This document shows, piece by piece, positions 34,670 to 47,624 of a DNA stretch of 64,000 nt. A program made the position numbers and the translations under genes. This stretch comes from Caenorhabditis remanei (lineage: Eukaryota > Nematoda > Chromadorea > Rhabditida > Rhabditidae), in NCBI RefSeq assembly GCF_010183535.1, contig NC_071333.1:18722587-18786586 (forward strand), in the 5' to 3' direction. Below the pieces are notes generated by a model. The model was not told the DNA's origin. It searched no databases and saw only the letters and a program-made list of their open reading frames with translations. Every line of letters starts with the position of its first letter. Position 1 is the first letter of the stretch.

Positions 34670-36749
34670 GATACACAGCCGAAGAATGAGCTTTTATTGC
34701 CCTTGCTTTCTCATATGAGGAATCATGGTCGGGGTGAGTAAAACGAAATTGTTAGTCGATCCTGGATAAGCTGAGCTGAAGGAAAACCAGGAATCTGACA
34801 CCTTCCTATTGAAGAAGTTTGATAAGGTAATACGTCACAAGGTTTCAGTATAACTGGAACTAGTGTGTAGGGAAGTAGTTGGAATCCACGGTGGTGAGCC
34901 AAAAAAATGGGGGCTCTACGTGTACTTTCTAACAACGGCTATCTTAATTTTCAGTCGAAAACATAAACAGTGTGCTTAGTACGACGTAATAAGCTGGCAA
35001 AAGACTACGGAAAAAACTATATGACAGAAGAAGACTTTGTCATCATAACATGTACCTATTTCTCCCTAGAAGTCATCACTATGTAGTCAACTATTTTTAG
35101 TCAACTGAAAAAACTGAGAAGGTTATGGATCTGCGAGTGAGAAGAAAGAGAAGACACCACCAGTCACGAACCTCTCCCAAGAGGATGTTGATTAAAAAGA
35201 TGATCAGGTAAAATAATAATATTTTCGAAAATTTTCCGCGTGATCAGTATTCAACGTGATATTTCAAGATTTTACTCAAAATGGAGAAGATCCACGGGAT
35301 AATCTAAAATTGCACTGAAATTTGAAAAGTGTGAATCGATTAGAATTCGAAACGGTGAAATGACGGGAAAATTCGTGAATAAAAAAAACATTGTGTAGCT
35401 TCAGGCTCAACGTGGTGAAAAACATGAGTAGCTAGGATACGGCACTCAACGCCAGCTGGCCGGAATGCTGGTATCTTAACAACGGTTCACATGTCAATTT
35501 CATTTATAAAATGGGCACTAGATGTAGGGAATGAAAGCAACTAGCTCGATCGGAATCGGTGGGAATAGGACTGGATTATCAATCTTACGGATGCATGCCA
35601 AAGTTTGGATCACAACTAACTTTCTTATACAAAATAAAATGAAGACTTTCCGGAGAGAAAATCACTTCGTCATTCCCCTCCGACGCTATTTGCAAATTTG
35701 GGATATACTTATCACTGAGAGAACAGAGGAAAGAAAGAAGGTATAGCTTCTGTTTGCTACTGTCACGCCCTCTCCTCTTTTCCAGTTCCTGGCACGACAC
35801 GGCACCACCATGCCTCAGGGAGTTTTAATTCTCCATATGCGTCAACAGTGACAAAACCGTTTGGATTGCTCGTTAGGGAAGATTCAGAAATAGAAAAAGA
35901 TGTTTGATTCTTAATCAGAAAATCGCGACTCGATGGGAATCCAACTGTGCTGATTGACATGGACAGGGGTAGTAAAGTCAATACCCATTCATCCGTTCTC
36001 TTTGGACTGTGATAAAGACTTTGAGGTCGAGAAGCTGAGTTTTCAACAGCTTTGAATAAGTTTTTACCCGACGCCGGCTCCACTTTCTGTTGAAAAACGG
36101 GCACTAGATCCAGGGGATGAAAGCGACTGGCTCAATCGGGGATCGGTGGAAACAGGATGATCAATATCACTTCTATGTTCAAAAAATAACTGAACAGTTC
36201 CTGAAAAAAAATTGTGAGTACGAAAGGAATATATTCCATTTGGAAAAAATTCATTGCGAATTATTAAAAACGACATAGATGAGCAAGTACAAACGTTATT
36301 ATGGAATGGTCAGGGAAGCACAGGTCCCTGGGTGTACAAAATATCAATATGTATCACTTCCGATCGGACATCAACTCGATTAACGAGAAAAGACCAAAAT
36401 GAAGTTGTTCTTGGGGACGGGAATCTTTTCGGTTAGATGAAGGTTTGACCGATTCGCCAGCTGAAATTATAGATTGTATGTTACAAATATAGTTGTCTAC
36501 TTGTTTTTTATGTTTTTGGTTACTTTAGAGGAAATAGGATTGTTTAATTTTTTAGAAGTGTTCTGAGCAGAATTTGTGAATGCTGATCTGAACCATTTTG
36601 TATAGGCAATATGCAGAAGGTGGGTCAAAAAATCAGGCACCTCAATCTAAGTCAAACACTAGCATGTGTTCGATTCAAAGAAAATGTAGTGAGTATCAAA
36701 ACTAGCTAGTTTATAAGTGAAAAAAAAAACTTTTGTTCAAAAGTTAGCA
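34670..36749. other. Intergenic with repeat fragments
   Basis: No gene built. ATGGGCACTAGATgtagg-type sequence at about 35513 and cGGGCACTAGATcc at about 36099 mark a duplicated segment that encloses one copy of the 20-22-kb repeat. Confidence 0.45.
35748..35860. repeat. Distant copy of the 20-22.8-kb repeat
   Basis: Shares TTGCTACTGTCACGCCC, TTCCAGTTCCTGGCACGACA and GTCAACAGTGACAAAACC with the cluster at 20027-22775. Confidence 0.8.
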
Positions 36750-36759
36750 GCTAAATCTA

Positions 36760-39700
36760 CAGGAAACTAAACCATTTATTTAAATATGAAACAGTATCAA
36801 CAAATGGTTTTTTGTTAAATAAAAACTCGTTGGGAATATGATCAGTTCTTAGTAACGCCGAGGCACGTTCGGAACATCCATACGACCCGAAAAGTGAGTA
36901 TGAAGGTACAAATAACTACTAGAAACTAAAAGGTTTATTTCAATATGAAATAGTATCAATAAATGTTTTTTGTTGAATGAAAACTCGTTGGGAAGATGAT
37001 CAGTTCTTAGTAACGCCGAGGCACGTTCGGAACATCCATACGACCCGAAAAGTGAGTATGAAGATTCAAATAACTACAGGAAACTAAGAGAATTATTTTA
37101 ATATGAAATAGTATCAACAAATGTTTTTTTGTTGAATGAAAACTCGTTGGGAAGATGATCAGTTCTTAATAACGCCGAGGCACGTTCGGAACATCCATAC
37201 GACCCGAAAAGTGAGTATGAAGGTACAAATAACTACTAGAAACTAAAAGATTTATTTTAATATGGATAAGAATCAACAAATGTTTTTTGTTGAATGAAAA
37301 CTCGTTGGGAAGATGATCAGTTCTTAGTAACGCCGAGGCACGTTCGGAACATCCATACGACCCGAAAAGTGAGTATGAAGAAACAAATAACTACAGTAAA
37401 CTAAACGATTTATTTTAATATGAAATAGTATCAACAAACGTTTTTTTTGTTGAATGAAAACTCGTTGGGAAGATGATCAGTTCTTAATAACGCCGAGGCA
37501 CGTTCGGAACATCCATACGACCCGAAAAGTGAGTATGAAGGTACAAATAACTACTAGAAACTAAAAGGTTTATTTCAATATGAAATAGTATCAATAAATG
37601 TTTTTTGTTGAATGAAAACTCGTTGGGAAGATGATCAGTTCTTAGTAACGCCGAGGCACGTTCGGAACATCCATACGACCCGAAAAGTGAGTATGAAGAA
37701 ACAAATAACTACAGTAAACTAAACGATTTATTTCAATATGAAACAGTATCAACAAATACTTTTTTGTTGAATGAAAACTCGTTGGGAAAATGATCAGTTC
37801 TTAGTAACGCCGAGGCACGTTCGGAACATCCATACGACCCGAAAAGTGAGTATGAAGAAACAAATAACTACTAGAAACTAAAAGATTTATTTTAATATGA
37901 ATAAGAATCAATAAATGTTTTTTGTTGAATGAAAACTCGTTGGGAAGATGATCAGTTCTTAGTAACGCCGAGGCACGTTCGGAACATCCATACGACCCGA
38001 AAAGTGAGTATGAAGGTACAAATAACTACTAGAAACTAAAAGATTTATTTTAATATGAATAAGAATCAACAAATGTTTTTTGTTGAATGAAAACTCGTTG
38101 GGAAAATGATCAGTTCTTAGTAACGCCGAGGCACGTTCGGAACATCCATACGACCCGAAAAGTGAGTATGAAGAAACAAATAACTACTAGAAACTAAAAG
38201 ATTTATTTTAATATGAATAAGAATCAACAAATGTTTTTTGTTGAATGAAAACTTGTTGGGAAGATGATCAGTTCTTAGTAACGCCGAGGCACGTTCGGAA
38301 CATCCATACGACCCGAAAAGTGAGTATGAAGATACAAATGACTACTAGAAACTAAAAGATTTATTTCAATATGAAACAGTATCAACAAATACTTTTTTGT
38401 TGAATGAAAACTTGTTGGGAAGATGATCAGTTCTTAGTAACGCCGAGGCACGTTCGGAACATCCATACGACCCGAAAAGTGAGTATGAAGATACAAATAA
38501 CTACTAGAAACTAAAAGATTTATTTTAATATGAATAAGAATCAACAAATGTTTTTTGTTGAATGAAAACTTGTTGGGAAGATGATCAGTTCTTAGTAACG
38601 CCGAGGCACGTTCGGAACATCCATACGACCCGAAAAGTGAGTATGAAGATACAAATAACTACTAGAAACTAAAAGATTTATTTTAATATGAATAAGAATC
38701 AACAAATACTTTTTTGTTGAATGAAAACTTGTTGGGAAGATGATCAGTTCTTAGTAACGCCGAGGCACGTTCGGAACATCCATACGACCCGAAAAGTGAA
38801 TATGAAGATACAAATAACTACTAGAAACTAAAAGATTTATTTTAATATGAATAAGAATCAACAAATGTTTTTTGTTGAATGAAAACTTGTTGGGAAGATG
38901 ATCAGTTCTTAGTAACGCCGAGGCACGTTCGGAACATCCATACGACCCGAAAAGTGAGTATGAAGATACAAATAACTACTAGAAACTAAAAGATTTATTT
39001 TAATATGAATAAGAATCAACAAATGTTTTTTGTTGAATGAAAACTTGTTGGGAAGATGATCAGTTCTTAGTAACGCCGAGGCACGTTCGGAACATCCATA
39101 CGACCCGAAAAGTGAGTATGAAGATACAAATGACTACTAGAAACTAAAAGATTTATTTTAATATGAATAAGAATCAACAAATGTTTTTTGTTGAATGAAA
39201 ACTTGTTGGGAAGATGATCAGTTCTTAGTAACGCCGAGGCACGTTCGGAACATCCATACGACCCGAAAAGTGAGTATGAAGATACAAATAACTACTAGAA
39301 ACTAAAAGATTTATTTTAATATGAATAAGAATCAACAAATATTTTTTTGTTGAATGAAAACTCGTTGGGAAGATGATCAGTTCTTAGTAACGCCGAGGCA
39401 CGTTCGGAACATCCATACGACCCGAAAAGTGAGTATGAAGGTACAAATATCTACAGTAAACTAAACGATTAACTTTAATATGAAAAAGAATCAACAAATG
39501 TTTTTTGTTGAATGAAAACTCGTTGGGAAGATGATCAGTTCTTAGTAACGCCGAGGCACGTTCGGAACATCCATACGACCCGAAAAGTGAGTATGAAGAT
39601 ACAAATAACTACTAGAAACTAAAATATTTATTTTAATATGAATAAGAATCAACAAATGTTTTTTGTTGAATGAAAACTTGTTGGGAAGATGATCAGTTCT

Positions 39701-42700
39701 TAGTAACGCCGAGGCACGTTCGGAACATCCATACGACCCGAAAAGTGAGTATGAAGATACAAATAACTACTAGAAACTAAAAGATTTATTTTAATATGAA
39801 TAAGAATCAACAAATGTTTTTTGTTGAATGAAAACTCGTTGGGAAGATGATCAGTTCTTAGTAACGCCGAGGCACGTTCGGAACATCCATACGACCCGAA
39901 AAGTGAGTATGAAGGTACAAATATCTACAGTAAACTAAACGATTTATTTTAATACGAATAAGAATCAACAAATGTTTTTTGTTGAATGAAAACTCGTTGG
40001 GAAGATGATCAGTTCTTAGTAACGCCGAGGCACGTTCGGAACATCCATACGACCCGAAAAGTGAGTATGAAGATACAAACGACTACTAGAAACTAAAAGA
40101 TTTATTTCAATATGAAACGGTATCAACAAATATTTTTTTGTTGAATGAAAACTCGTTGGGAAGATGATCAGTTCTTAGTAACGCCGAGGCACGTTCGGAA
40201 CATCCATACGACCCGAAAAGTGAGTATGAAGGTACAAATATCTACAGTAAACTAAACGATTTATTTTAATACGAATAAGAATCAACAAATGTTTTTTGTT
40301 GAATGAAAACTCGTTGGGAAGATGATCAGTTCTTAGTAACGCCGAGGCACGTTCGGAACATCCATACGACCCGAAAAGTGAGTATGAAGGTACAAATATC
40401 TACAGTAAACTAAACGATTAATTTTAATATGAAAAAGAATCAACAAATGTTTTTTGTTGAATGAAAACTCGTTGGGAAGATGATCAGTTCTTAATAACGC
40501 CGAGGCACGTTCGGAACATCCATACGACCCGAAAAGTGAGTATGAAGAAACAAATAACTACTAGAAACTAAAAGATTTATTTCAATATGAAACAGTATCA
40601 ACAAATGTTTTTTGTTGAATGAAAACTCGTTGGGAAGATGAACAGTTCTTAGTAACGCCGAGGCACGTTCGGAACATCCATACGACCCGAAAAGTGAGTA
40701 TGAAGATACAAATGACTACTAGAAACTAAAAGATTTATTTCAATATGAAACAGTATCAACAAATATTTTTTTGTTGAATGAAAACTCGTTGGGAAGATGA
40801 TCAGTTCTTAGTAACGCCGAGGCACGTTCGGAACAACCATACGACCCGAAAAGTGAGTATGAAGGTACAAATATCTACAGTAAACTAAACGATTTATTTT
40901 AATATGAAACAGTATCAACAAATATTTTTTTGTTGAATGAAAACTCGTTGGGAAGATGATCAGTTCTTAGTAACGCCGAGGCACGTTCGGAACATCCATA
41001 CGACCCGAAAAGTGAGTATGAAGATACAAATGACTACTAGAAACTAAAAGATTTATTTCAATATGAAACAGTATCAACAAATATTTTTTTGTTGAATGAA
41101 AACTCGTTGGGAAGATGATCAGTTCTTAGTAACGCCGAGGCACGTTCGGAACATCCATACGACCCGAAAAGTGAGTATGAAGGTACAAATATCTACAGTA
41201 AACTAAACGATTTATTTTAATATGAATAAGAATCAACAAATGTTTTTTGTTGAATGAAAACTCGTTGGGAAGATGATCAGTTCTTAGTAACGCCGAGGCA
41301 CGTTCGGAACATCCATACGACCCGAAAAGTGAGTATGAAGATACAAATGACTACAGTAAACTAAACGATTTATTTTAATATGAAAAAGAATCAACAAATG
41401 TTTTTTTGTTGAATGAAAACTCGTTGGGAAGATGATCAGTTCTTAGTAACGCCGAGGCACGTTCGGAACATCCATACGACCCGAAAAGTGAGTATGAAGG
41501 TACAAATATCTACAGTAAACTAAACGATTTATTTTAATACGAATAAGAATCAACAAATGTTTTTTGTTGAATGAAAACTCGTTGGGAAGATGATCAGTTC
41601 TTAGTAACGCCGAGGCACGTTCGGAACATCCATACGACCCGAAAAGTGAGTATGAAGGTACAAATATCTACAGTAAACTAAACGATTAATTTTAATATGA
41701 AAAAGAATCAACAAATGTTTTTTGTTGAATGAAAACTCGTTGGGAAGATGATCAGTTCTTAATAACGCCGAGGCACGTTCGGAACATCCATACGACCCGA
41801 AAAGTGAGTATGAAGAAACAAATAACTACTAGAAACTAAAAGATTTATTTCAATATGAAACAGTATCAACAAATGTTTTTTGTTGAATGAAAACTCGTTG
41901 GGAAGATGAACAGTTCTTAGTAACGCCGAGGCACGTTCGGAACATCCATACGACCCGAAAAGTGAGTATGAAGATACAAATGACTACTAGAAACTAAAAG
42001 ATTTATTTCAATATGAAACAGTATCAACAAATATTTTTTTGTTGAATGAAAACTCGTTGGGAAGATGATCAGTTCTTAGTAACGCCGAGGCACGTTCGGA
42101 ACATCCATACGACCCGAAAAGTGAGTATGAAGGTACAAATATCTACAGTAAACTAAACGATTTATTTTAATATGAAACAGTATCAACAAATATTTTTTTG
42201 TTGAATGAAAACTCGTTGGGAAGATGATCAGTTCTTAGTAACGCCGAGGCACGTTCGGAACATCCATACGACCCGAAAAGTGAGTATGAAGATACAAATG
42301 ACTACTAGAAACTAAAAGATTTATTTCAATATGAAACAGTATCAACAAATATTTTTTTGTTGAATGAAAACTCGTTGGGAAGATGATCAGTTCTTAGTAA
42401 CGCCGAGGCACGTTCGGAACATCCATACGACCCGAAAAGTGAGTATGAAGGTACAAATATCTACAGTAAACTAAACGATTTATTTTAATATGAATAAGAA
42501 TCAACAAATGTTTTTTGTTGAATGAAAACTCGTTGGGAAGATGATCAGTTCTTAGTAACGCCGAGGCACGTTCGGAACATCCATACGACCCGAAAAGTGA
42601 GTATGAAGATACAAATGACTACAGTAAACTAAACGATTTATTTTAATATGAAAAAGAATCAACAAATGTTTTTTTGTTGAATGAAAACTCGTTGGGAAGA

Positions 42701-44575
42701 TGATCAGTTCTTAGTAACGCCGAGGCACGTTCGGAACATCCATACGACCCGAAAAGTGAGTATGAAGATACAAATGACTACAGTAAACTAAACGATTTAT
42801 TTTAATATGAAAAAGAATCAACAAATGTTTTTTGTTGAATGAAAACTCGTTGGGAAGATGATCAGTTCTTAGTAACGCCGAGGCACGTTCGGAACATCCA
42901 TACGACCCGAAAAGTGAGTATGAAGGTACAAATATCTACAGTAAACTAAACGATTTATTTTAATATGAATAAGAATCAACAAATGTTTTTTGTTGAATGA
43001 AAACTCGTTGGGAAGATGATCAGTTCTTAGTAACGCCGAGGCACGTTCGGAACATCCATACGACCCGAAAAGTGAGTATGAAGATACAAATATCTACAGT
43101 AAACTAAACGATTTATTTTAATATGAATAAGAATCAACAAATGTTTTTTGTTGAATGAAAACTCGTTGGGAAGATGATCAGTTCTTAGTAACGCCGAGGC
43201 ACGTTCGGAACATCCATACGACCCGAAAAGTGAGTATGAAGATACAAATATCTACAGTAAACTAAACGATTTATTTTAATATGAATAAGAATCAACAAAT
43301 GTTTTTTGTTGAATGAAAACTCGTTGGGAAGATGATCAGTTCTTAGTAACGCCGAGGCACGTTCGGAACATCCATACGACCCGAAAAGTGAGTATGAAGG
43401 TACAAATATCTACAGTAAACTAAACGATTTATTTTAATATGAATAAGAATCAACAAATGTTTTTTGTTGAATGAAAACTCGTTGGGAAGATGATCAGTTC
43501 TTAGTAACGCCGAGGCACGTTCGGAACATCCATACGACCCGAAAAGTGAGTATGAAGGTACAAATATCTACAGTAAACTAAACGATTTATTTTAATATGA
43601 AATAGTATCAACAAACGTTTTTTTGTTGAATGAAAACTCGTTGGGAAGATGATCAGTTCTTAATAACGCCGAGGCACGTTCGGAACATCCATACGACCCG
43701 AAAAGTGAGTATGAAGGTACAAATATCTACAGTAAACTAAACGATTTATTTTAATATATAAAATAGTATCAACAAACGTTTTTTTTGTTGAATGAAAACT
43801 CGTTGGGAAGATGATCAGTTCTTAGTAACGCCGAGGCACGTTCGGAACATCCATACGACCCGAAAAGTGAGTATGAAGATACAAATGACTACAGTAAACT
43901 AAACGATTTATTTTAATATGAAATAGTATCAACAAACGTTTTTTTTGTTGAATGAAAACTCGTTGGGAAGATGATCAGTTCTTAATAACGCCGAGGCACG
44001 TTCGGAACATCCATACGACCCGAAAAGTGAGTATGAAGGTACAAATATCTACAGTAAACTAAACGATTTATTTTAATATGAATAAGAATCAACAAATATT
44101 TTTTTGTTGAATGAAAACTCGTTGGGAAGATGATCAGTTCTTAGTAACGCCGAGGCACGTTCGGAACATCCATACGACCCGAAAAGTGAGTATGAAGGTA
44201 CAAATATCTACAGTAAACTAAACGATTTATTTTAATATGAAAAAGAATCAACAAATGTTTTTTGTTGAATGAAAACTCGTTGGGAAGATGATCAGTTCTT
44301 AGTAACGCCGAGGCACGTTCGGAACATCCATACGACCCGAAAAGTGAGTATGAAGATACAAATAACTACAGTAAACTAAGAGAATTATTTCAATATGAAA
44401 TAGTATCAACAAATGATTTTTTGTTGATTGAAAACTCGTTGGGAAGATGATCAGTTCTTAGTAACGCCGAGGCACGTTCGGAACATCCATACGACCCGAA
44501 AAGTGAGTATGAAGATACAAATAACTACAGTAAACTAAAAGATTTTTTTAGTATGAAATAATATCAACAAATGTT
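36760..44575. repeat. Satellite array: 49 units of about 158 bp
   Basis: I located CAGTTCTTA(G/A)TAACGCC 49 times, from 36843 to 44452. Spacing is mostly 158 or 159 bp (range 157-162), mean 158.5. Each unit has a near-invariant core of about 85 bp, from AAAACTCGTTGGGAAGATGA through GCCGAGGCACGTTCGGAAC to CGAAAAGTGAGTATGAAG. The AT-rich remainder comes in a few recurring versions (ACTACTAGAAACTAAAAG or CTACAGTAAACTAAACG; GAATAAGAATC or GAAACAGTATC). Every full unit has CAACAAA...TTTGTTG, a 7-bp inverted repeat with a variable 5-8-base loop. The edge units are degenerate. No long frame crosses units. It could be a simple satellite or a tandem small-RNA locus. Confidence 0.95.
40240..42770. repeat. 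Higher-order duplication of eight satellite units
   Basis: Rare unit variants recur 1268 bp apart: AATACGAATAAG units (anchors 40327 and 41595), TTAATAACG (40485 and 41753), GATGAACAG (40643 and 41911), and the unit at 41437 with that at 42705. So units 23-30 and 31-38 are copies of one eight-unit block (8 x 158.5). One change, GGAACAACCAT near 40833, occurs only in the first block. Confidence 0.85.
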
Positions 44576-45732
44576 TTGATGTCAAACGAAGTGTGAAAAG
44601 GGACAGTAGAGAATGTATGCGACCAACTCAACTCTGAGTAATTAATCGATACGGTATTATGAGAGAGGTATGTTTGTCTTTATTGTCCTTGTGACCTTTA
44701 CGCTGATTGACAGTTTGATAACCAGCTGTGACAAGTTGGAACGTCATATGTGATGATGCTATCGGCTACTTCATAGAAATCTATCCTATAAATAGTGTGA
44801 ACCGATAACTCTGAACCCAGTTGACCTTTTTTTATATGCCACCGGGGTTGATTTTTTGATCTGCTGCGTCTGTTGACAAACACCTGCGAAAATCCGTTTT
44901 TGACTTGAAGAACATCCTCCAAATACGCCTCGCCGATACTCTGTCGTTTGAGGTGGGGCGCAGTTGTAATAAAAAAAATGCTCGGCTAATACAGTAGCCC
45001 CCGTAAACTAATTTAGATTGGAAAAGAAAACGGGTGCATTTATCACAATAAAAAAGTTCCAAATTTTTTACAGACGCGCGAGACTCGCGCTGTTTTTAAA
45101 TATACTCTAAATTGTATGAAAGATACTCTAAATTGTGTCATGCGGAATTTCGATTTACAGCGGCGCTCTACCGTATTCTATCTATAACATGTTTCAGAAG
45201 AACTGTAGTTGCAACAAGACCCACCATCTCGTCCACGTGCGAAACTAGGAGCGAGCGGTCAGCCACCGACGACTTGGTAACAGTTTTGATGTGTATATCA
45301 ATTCAACGTCAGAAAAAGTGATGTAAACTACCGACCGGTTGATAAACATGCTCAAGATCTTCCATTCTAACCTGCCGTCTCCGTGTAGCTTTTGAGGACA
45401 CCTAGGCTTCACGCATTGACGATTTTCGTGTTGGTGGAACAAAAAAATGAGTGCTCCAAGTAATTTCAATTCAAATTTTTAGATAATAGAACCTAAGACC
45501 TTGTTTTAGACTGGAAAAACCAGAACCGACACTCCCTAGAAAGTTATAGTAATTTCAAATGAACAACTCAAAAATCGCACTATTTTAAACTGAAATGGGT
45601 CGAACTGAGGGAGAAATTACTAAACATACTCAAAAAGAAAAAGATGTATGGCGTTGGCCATGTCTGGTTTCTCGAGTTGGAGGCTATTTTCATATAAAAA
45701 TCCAATTTTTATCTTTCAAGCTGAAAACTCAC
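44576..45732. other. Right flank of satellite, no gene seen
   Basis: Unique sequence. The last exon of the METTL26-like gene should lie here, but I could not find a MPANNK-type ending. A stretch at 45640-45690 gives LQLEKPDMANAIHLFLF on the minus strand, weakly like the expected C-terminus, but it does not join in frame to a clear acceptor. Confidence 0.45.
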
Positions 45733-47600
45733 TCTTTCTAGATACTTTATATCTTTCAGACCATATTCCGGGTCTTGGTTCTTCAGGCTTGCATGGAATG
45801 CAATATTCGATTGCGGCGAAATGAATCCATCTTCACTATATGGTCCATACGTGATGAGCTTTCCAGTGGTCTCATTGAGGAGTTGATCGGCGGACTGAAA
45901 AATAATATTACTTATTGATTCTATTCAGTTTGGGCAAGCTTTTGTTATATTTATCAATTTTTTGATTGAAATGAAACGCAAGAACATGTACAGATACATG
46001 ATTTTGTAAAGTATGCGTACTTTAAAATTACTACAGACTTCGAATGTCTACAACATTCTCCGAACTATAGTTCAATCAACATTAACCGTTTTCTAAAGGT
46101 TTCGAAGGTTTGATATTATCAAATTCAGAAGAAAAAGTGCTACTACCACTTTTTCCAGAATTTTCCCGGCATATTTTATGAGACTAGCAAAACGCATGCC
46201 ACTTCAATATCCAGAAAAATGAAATCTCACCTCGAATAATCCATCGACAGCCGTTTGTGAACAAATGTGGAGCATATTGATACTCAATACAATGTCAACC
46301 TGAAAAAATGTTTTTTATATAGACTTTCAACCGTACTGATAATTACCATATTTGGCCCAAAATCTGCTGGTAGTGCCCATTGGTCGAATCGCTTGGCCAC
46401 GTCGATGAAGAGTGGAATCCGAACGTTTTGAAACTGCAAAATAAGAAAAGTATGATGGGAACACGCTTTTCAAGGAGAGCAATATGTGTCGTTTAGACTG
46501 GTGTTACATAGCTAGCCACCTTGCTCTGTTGCCTTAGCTTGAGTGTTGGCCATATTCAATACAAGACGGCTATTGAACCCGATGCTGATATGGCCAACTT
46601 GGGCAACCAGGTTGGAACTTGTATTTGAACCCCGCCCAAAATCCAAGCTAATGCCGACCAACTCTAGTTGAAAGACAATTTCAAGGGAGCCAATCGTTCA
46701 GCTGATGCCGACTTTTTCAAACATCCGACCAAACGATGATGAAGACTTAATCTAAACCATCAACCTCAACTGCCAACCGGAAGTTGCAACGCCACGACGG
46801 AGTTCTTTGTATTTTTCATCCGAAATATGGTTTCCGTCACCGCGTCGCTGAGAACTCGATATGACCACGAGCATCGTTTGTTCATGAACTTCATTCACAA
46901 AGACCAAAGCCCGAACCGAGTCTCTGGCCAAATGACATTCAGCACTTCATATTCCTATTTGGTGTGGTTGAGTTGACGGTTTCTTATTATTCATGTGAGT
47001 CCAAAATTTTACACATATGCGCGATGTTTTTTATTTTTTCTGGTTTTCATTTCTCCACTATCAAAATGTTCTTCAAATCTGAAATTGAATCAAATCTCAC
47101 CTGATTATGATCCAAATATGCAACTATGCTGTGTAGAGATCGCCCATTGACTTCTGAAGGCTGGAACGTCACATCTTCAAGTGCCTTCGCAAAATGAGCA
47201 ACATGTTGGCCGGTTCCCGATGCGATTTCGAATACCTGAAATGAAAATTTGAAAACATGTGAATTATTTCATTTAAAAACGGAGAGTTTTCTAGTATTTA
47301 TACTGAATTCTGCGTTCGGATAGTCTTTTACTGTTCCTCATCGAAGAACCAGCTTGGAAGTAACTGATTTCTTTTCTCTTCACAACTGAACAGCTCTAGA
47401 AACATGTTTTTTTCAGCGAATAACTACTTTTCCCAAGTTTGTCAGGTCTATGTTAGGAAAAAAGCTAATTTGCAAACTTTTGGATCTGTTTCATCACTTT
47501 CTTCACAACAAAAACTCACTTTTTTGCCAGATGTAGCAAATCTCCTCAGAACTTCCAAAATAACATCCTTATTCGAATCGGCAGCGGGCGCCCGCAACAT
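45733..47600 (-). CDS. METTL26-like (UPF0585) methyltransferase, 3' end not found
   Basis: Five exons: 47600-47520, 47235-47101, 46433-46347, 46299-46231 and 45894-45733, all phase 0, 178 residues. The family is a small Rossmann-fold, SAM-dependent methyltransferase-like protein of unknown substrate, about 204 residues in humans. Matches: N-terminal AADSNKDVILEVLRRF, motif I EIASGTGQHVAHFAKAL (from residue 30), INMLHI, ITYGPYSEDGFISPQSN and NQDPEYGLKDI. The final exon, expected to encode about 26 residues ending near MPANNK.L.F, is missing or decayed. Met 47600 is chosen because CTTTTTCAG lies 14 bases upstream; an in-frame Met at 47642 lies before that site. The gene is either truncated or has a short last exon I cannot see. 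Confidence 0.85.
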
Positions 47601-47614
47601 TACTGTGGTGCCTG

Positions 47615-47624
47615 CTGAAAAAGT
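47615..47624 (-). promoter_or_regulatory. Likely trans-splice acceptor of the METTL26-like gene
   Basis: Minus-strand ACTTTTTCAG lies 14 bases before the chosen ATG. Confidence 0.5.

Noticed and set aside
36760..44575. CRISPR-like array (many regular repeats)
   Set aside because: The spacers are versions of one another, units are about 158 bp, and the genome is eukaryotic with spliced genes.
36760..44575. CENP-B box in the satellite (TCGTTGGGAAGATGA resembles the human motif)
   Set aside because: The essential TTCG, central A and CGGG positions do not match, and nematodes of this type have holocentric chromosomes.
36760..44575. Spliced-leader or U-snRNA gene array
   Set aside because: The core lacks the leader, U6 or 5S sequences I know. 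The T-run only loosely resembles an Sm site and changes length between units.
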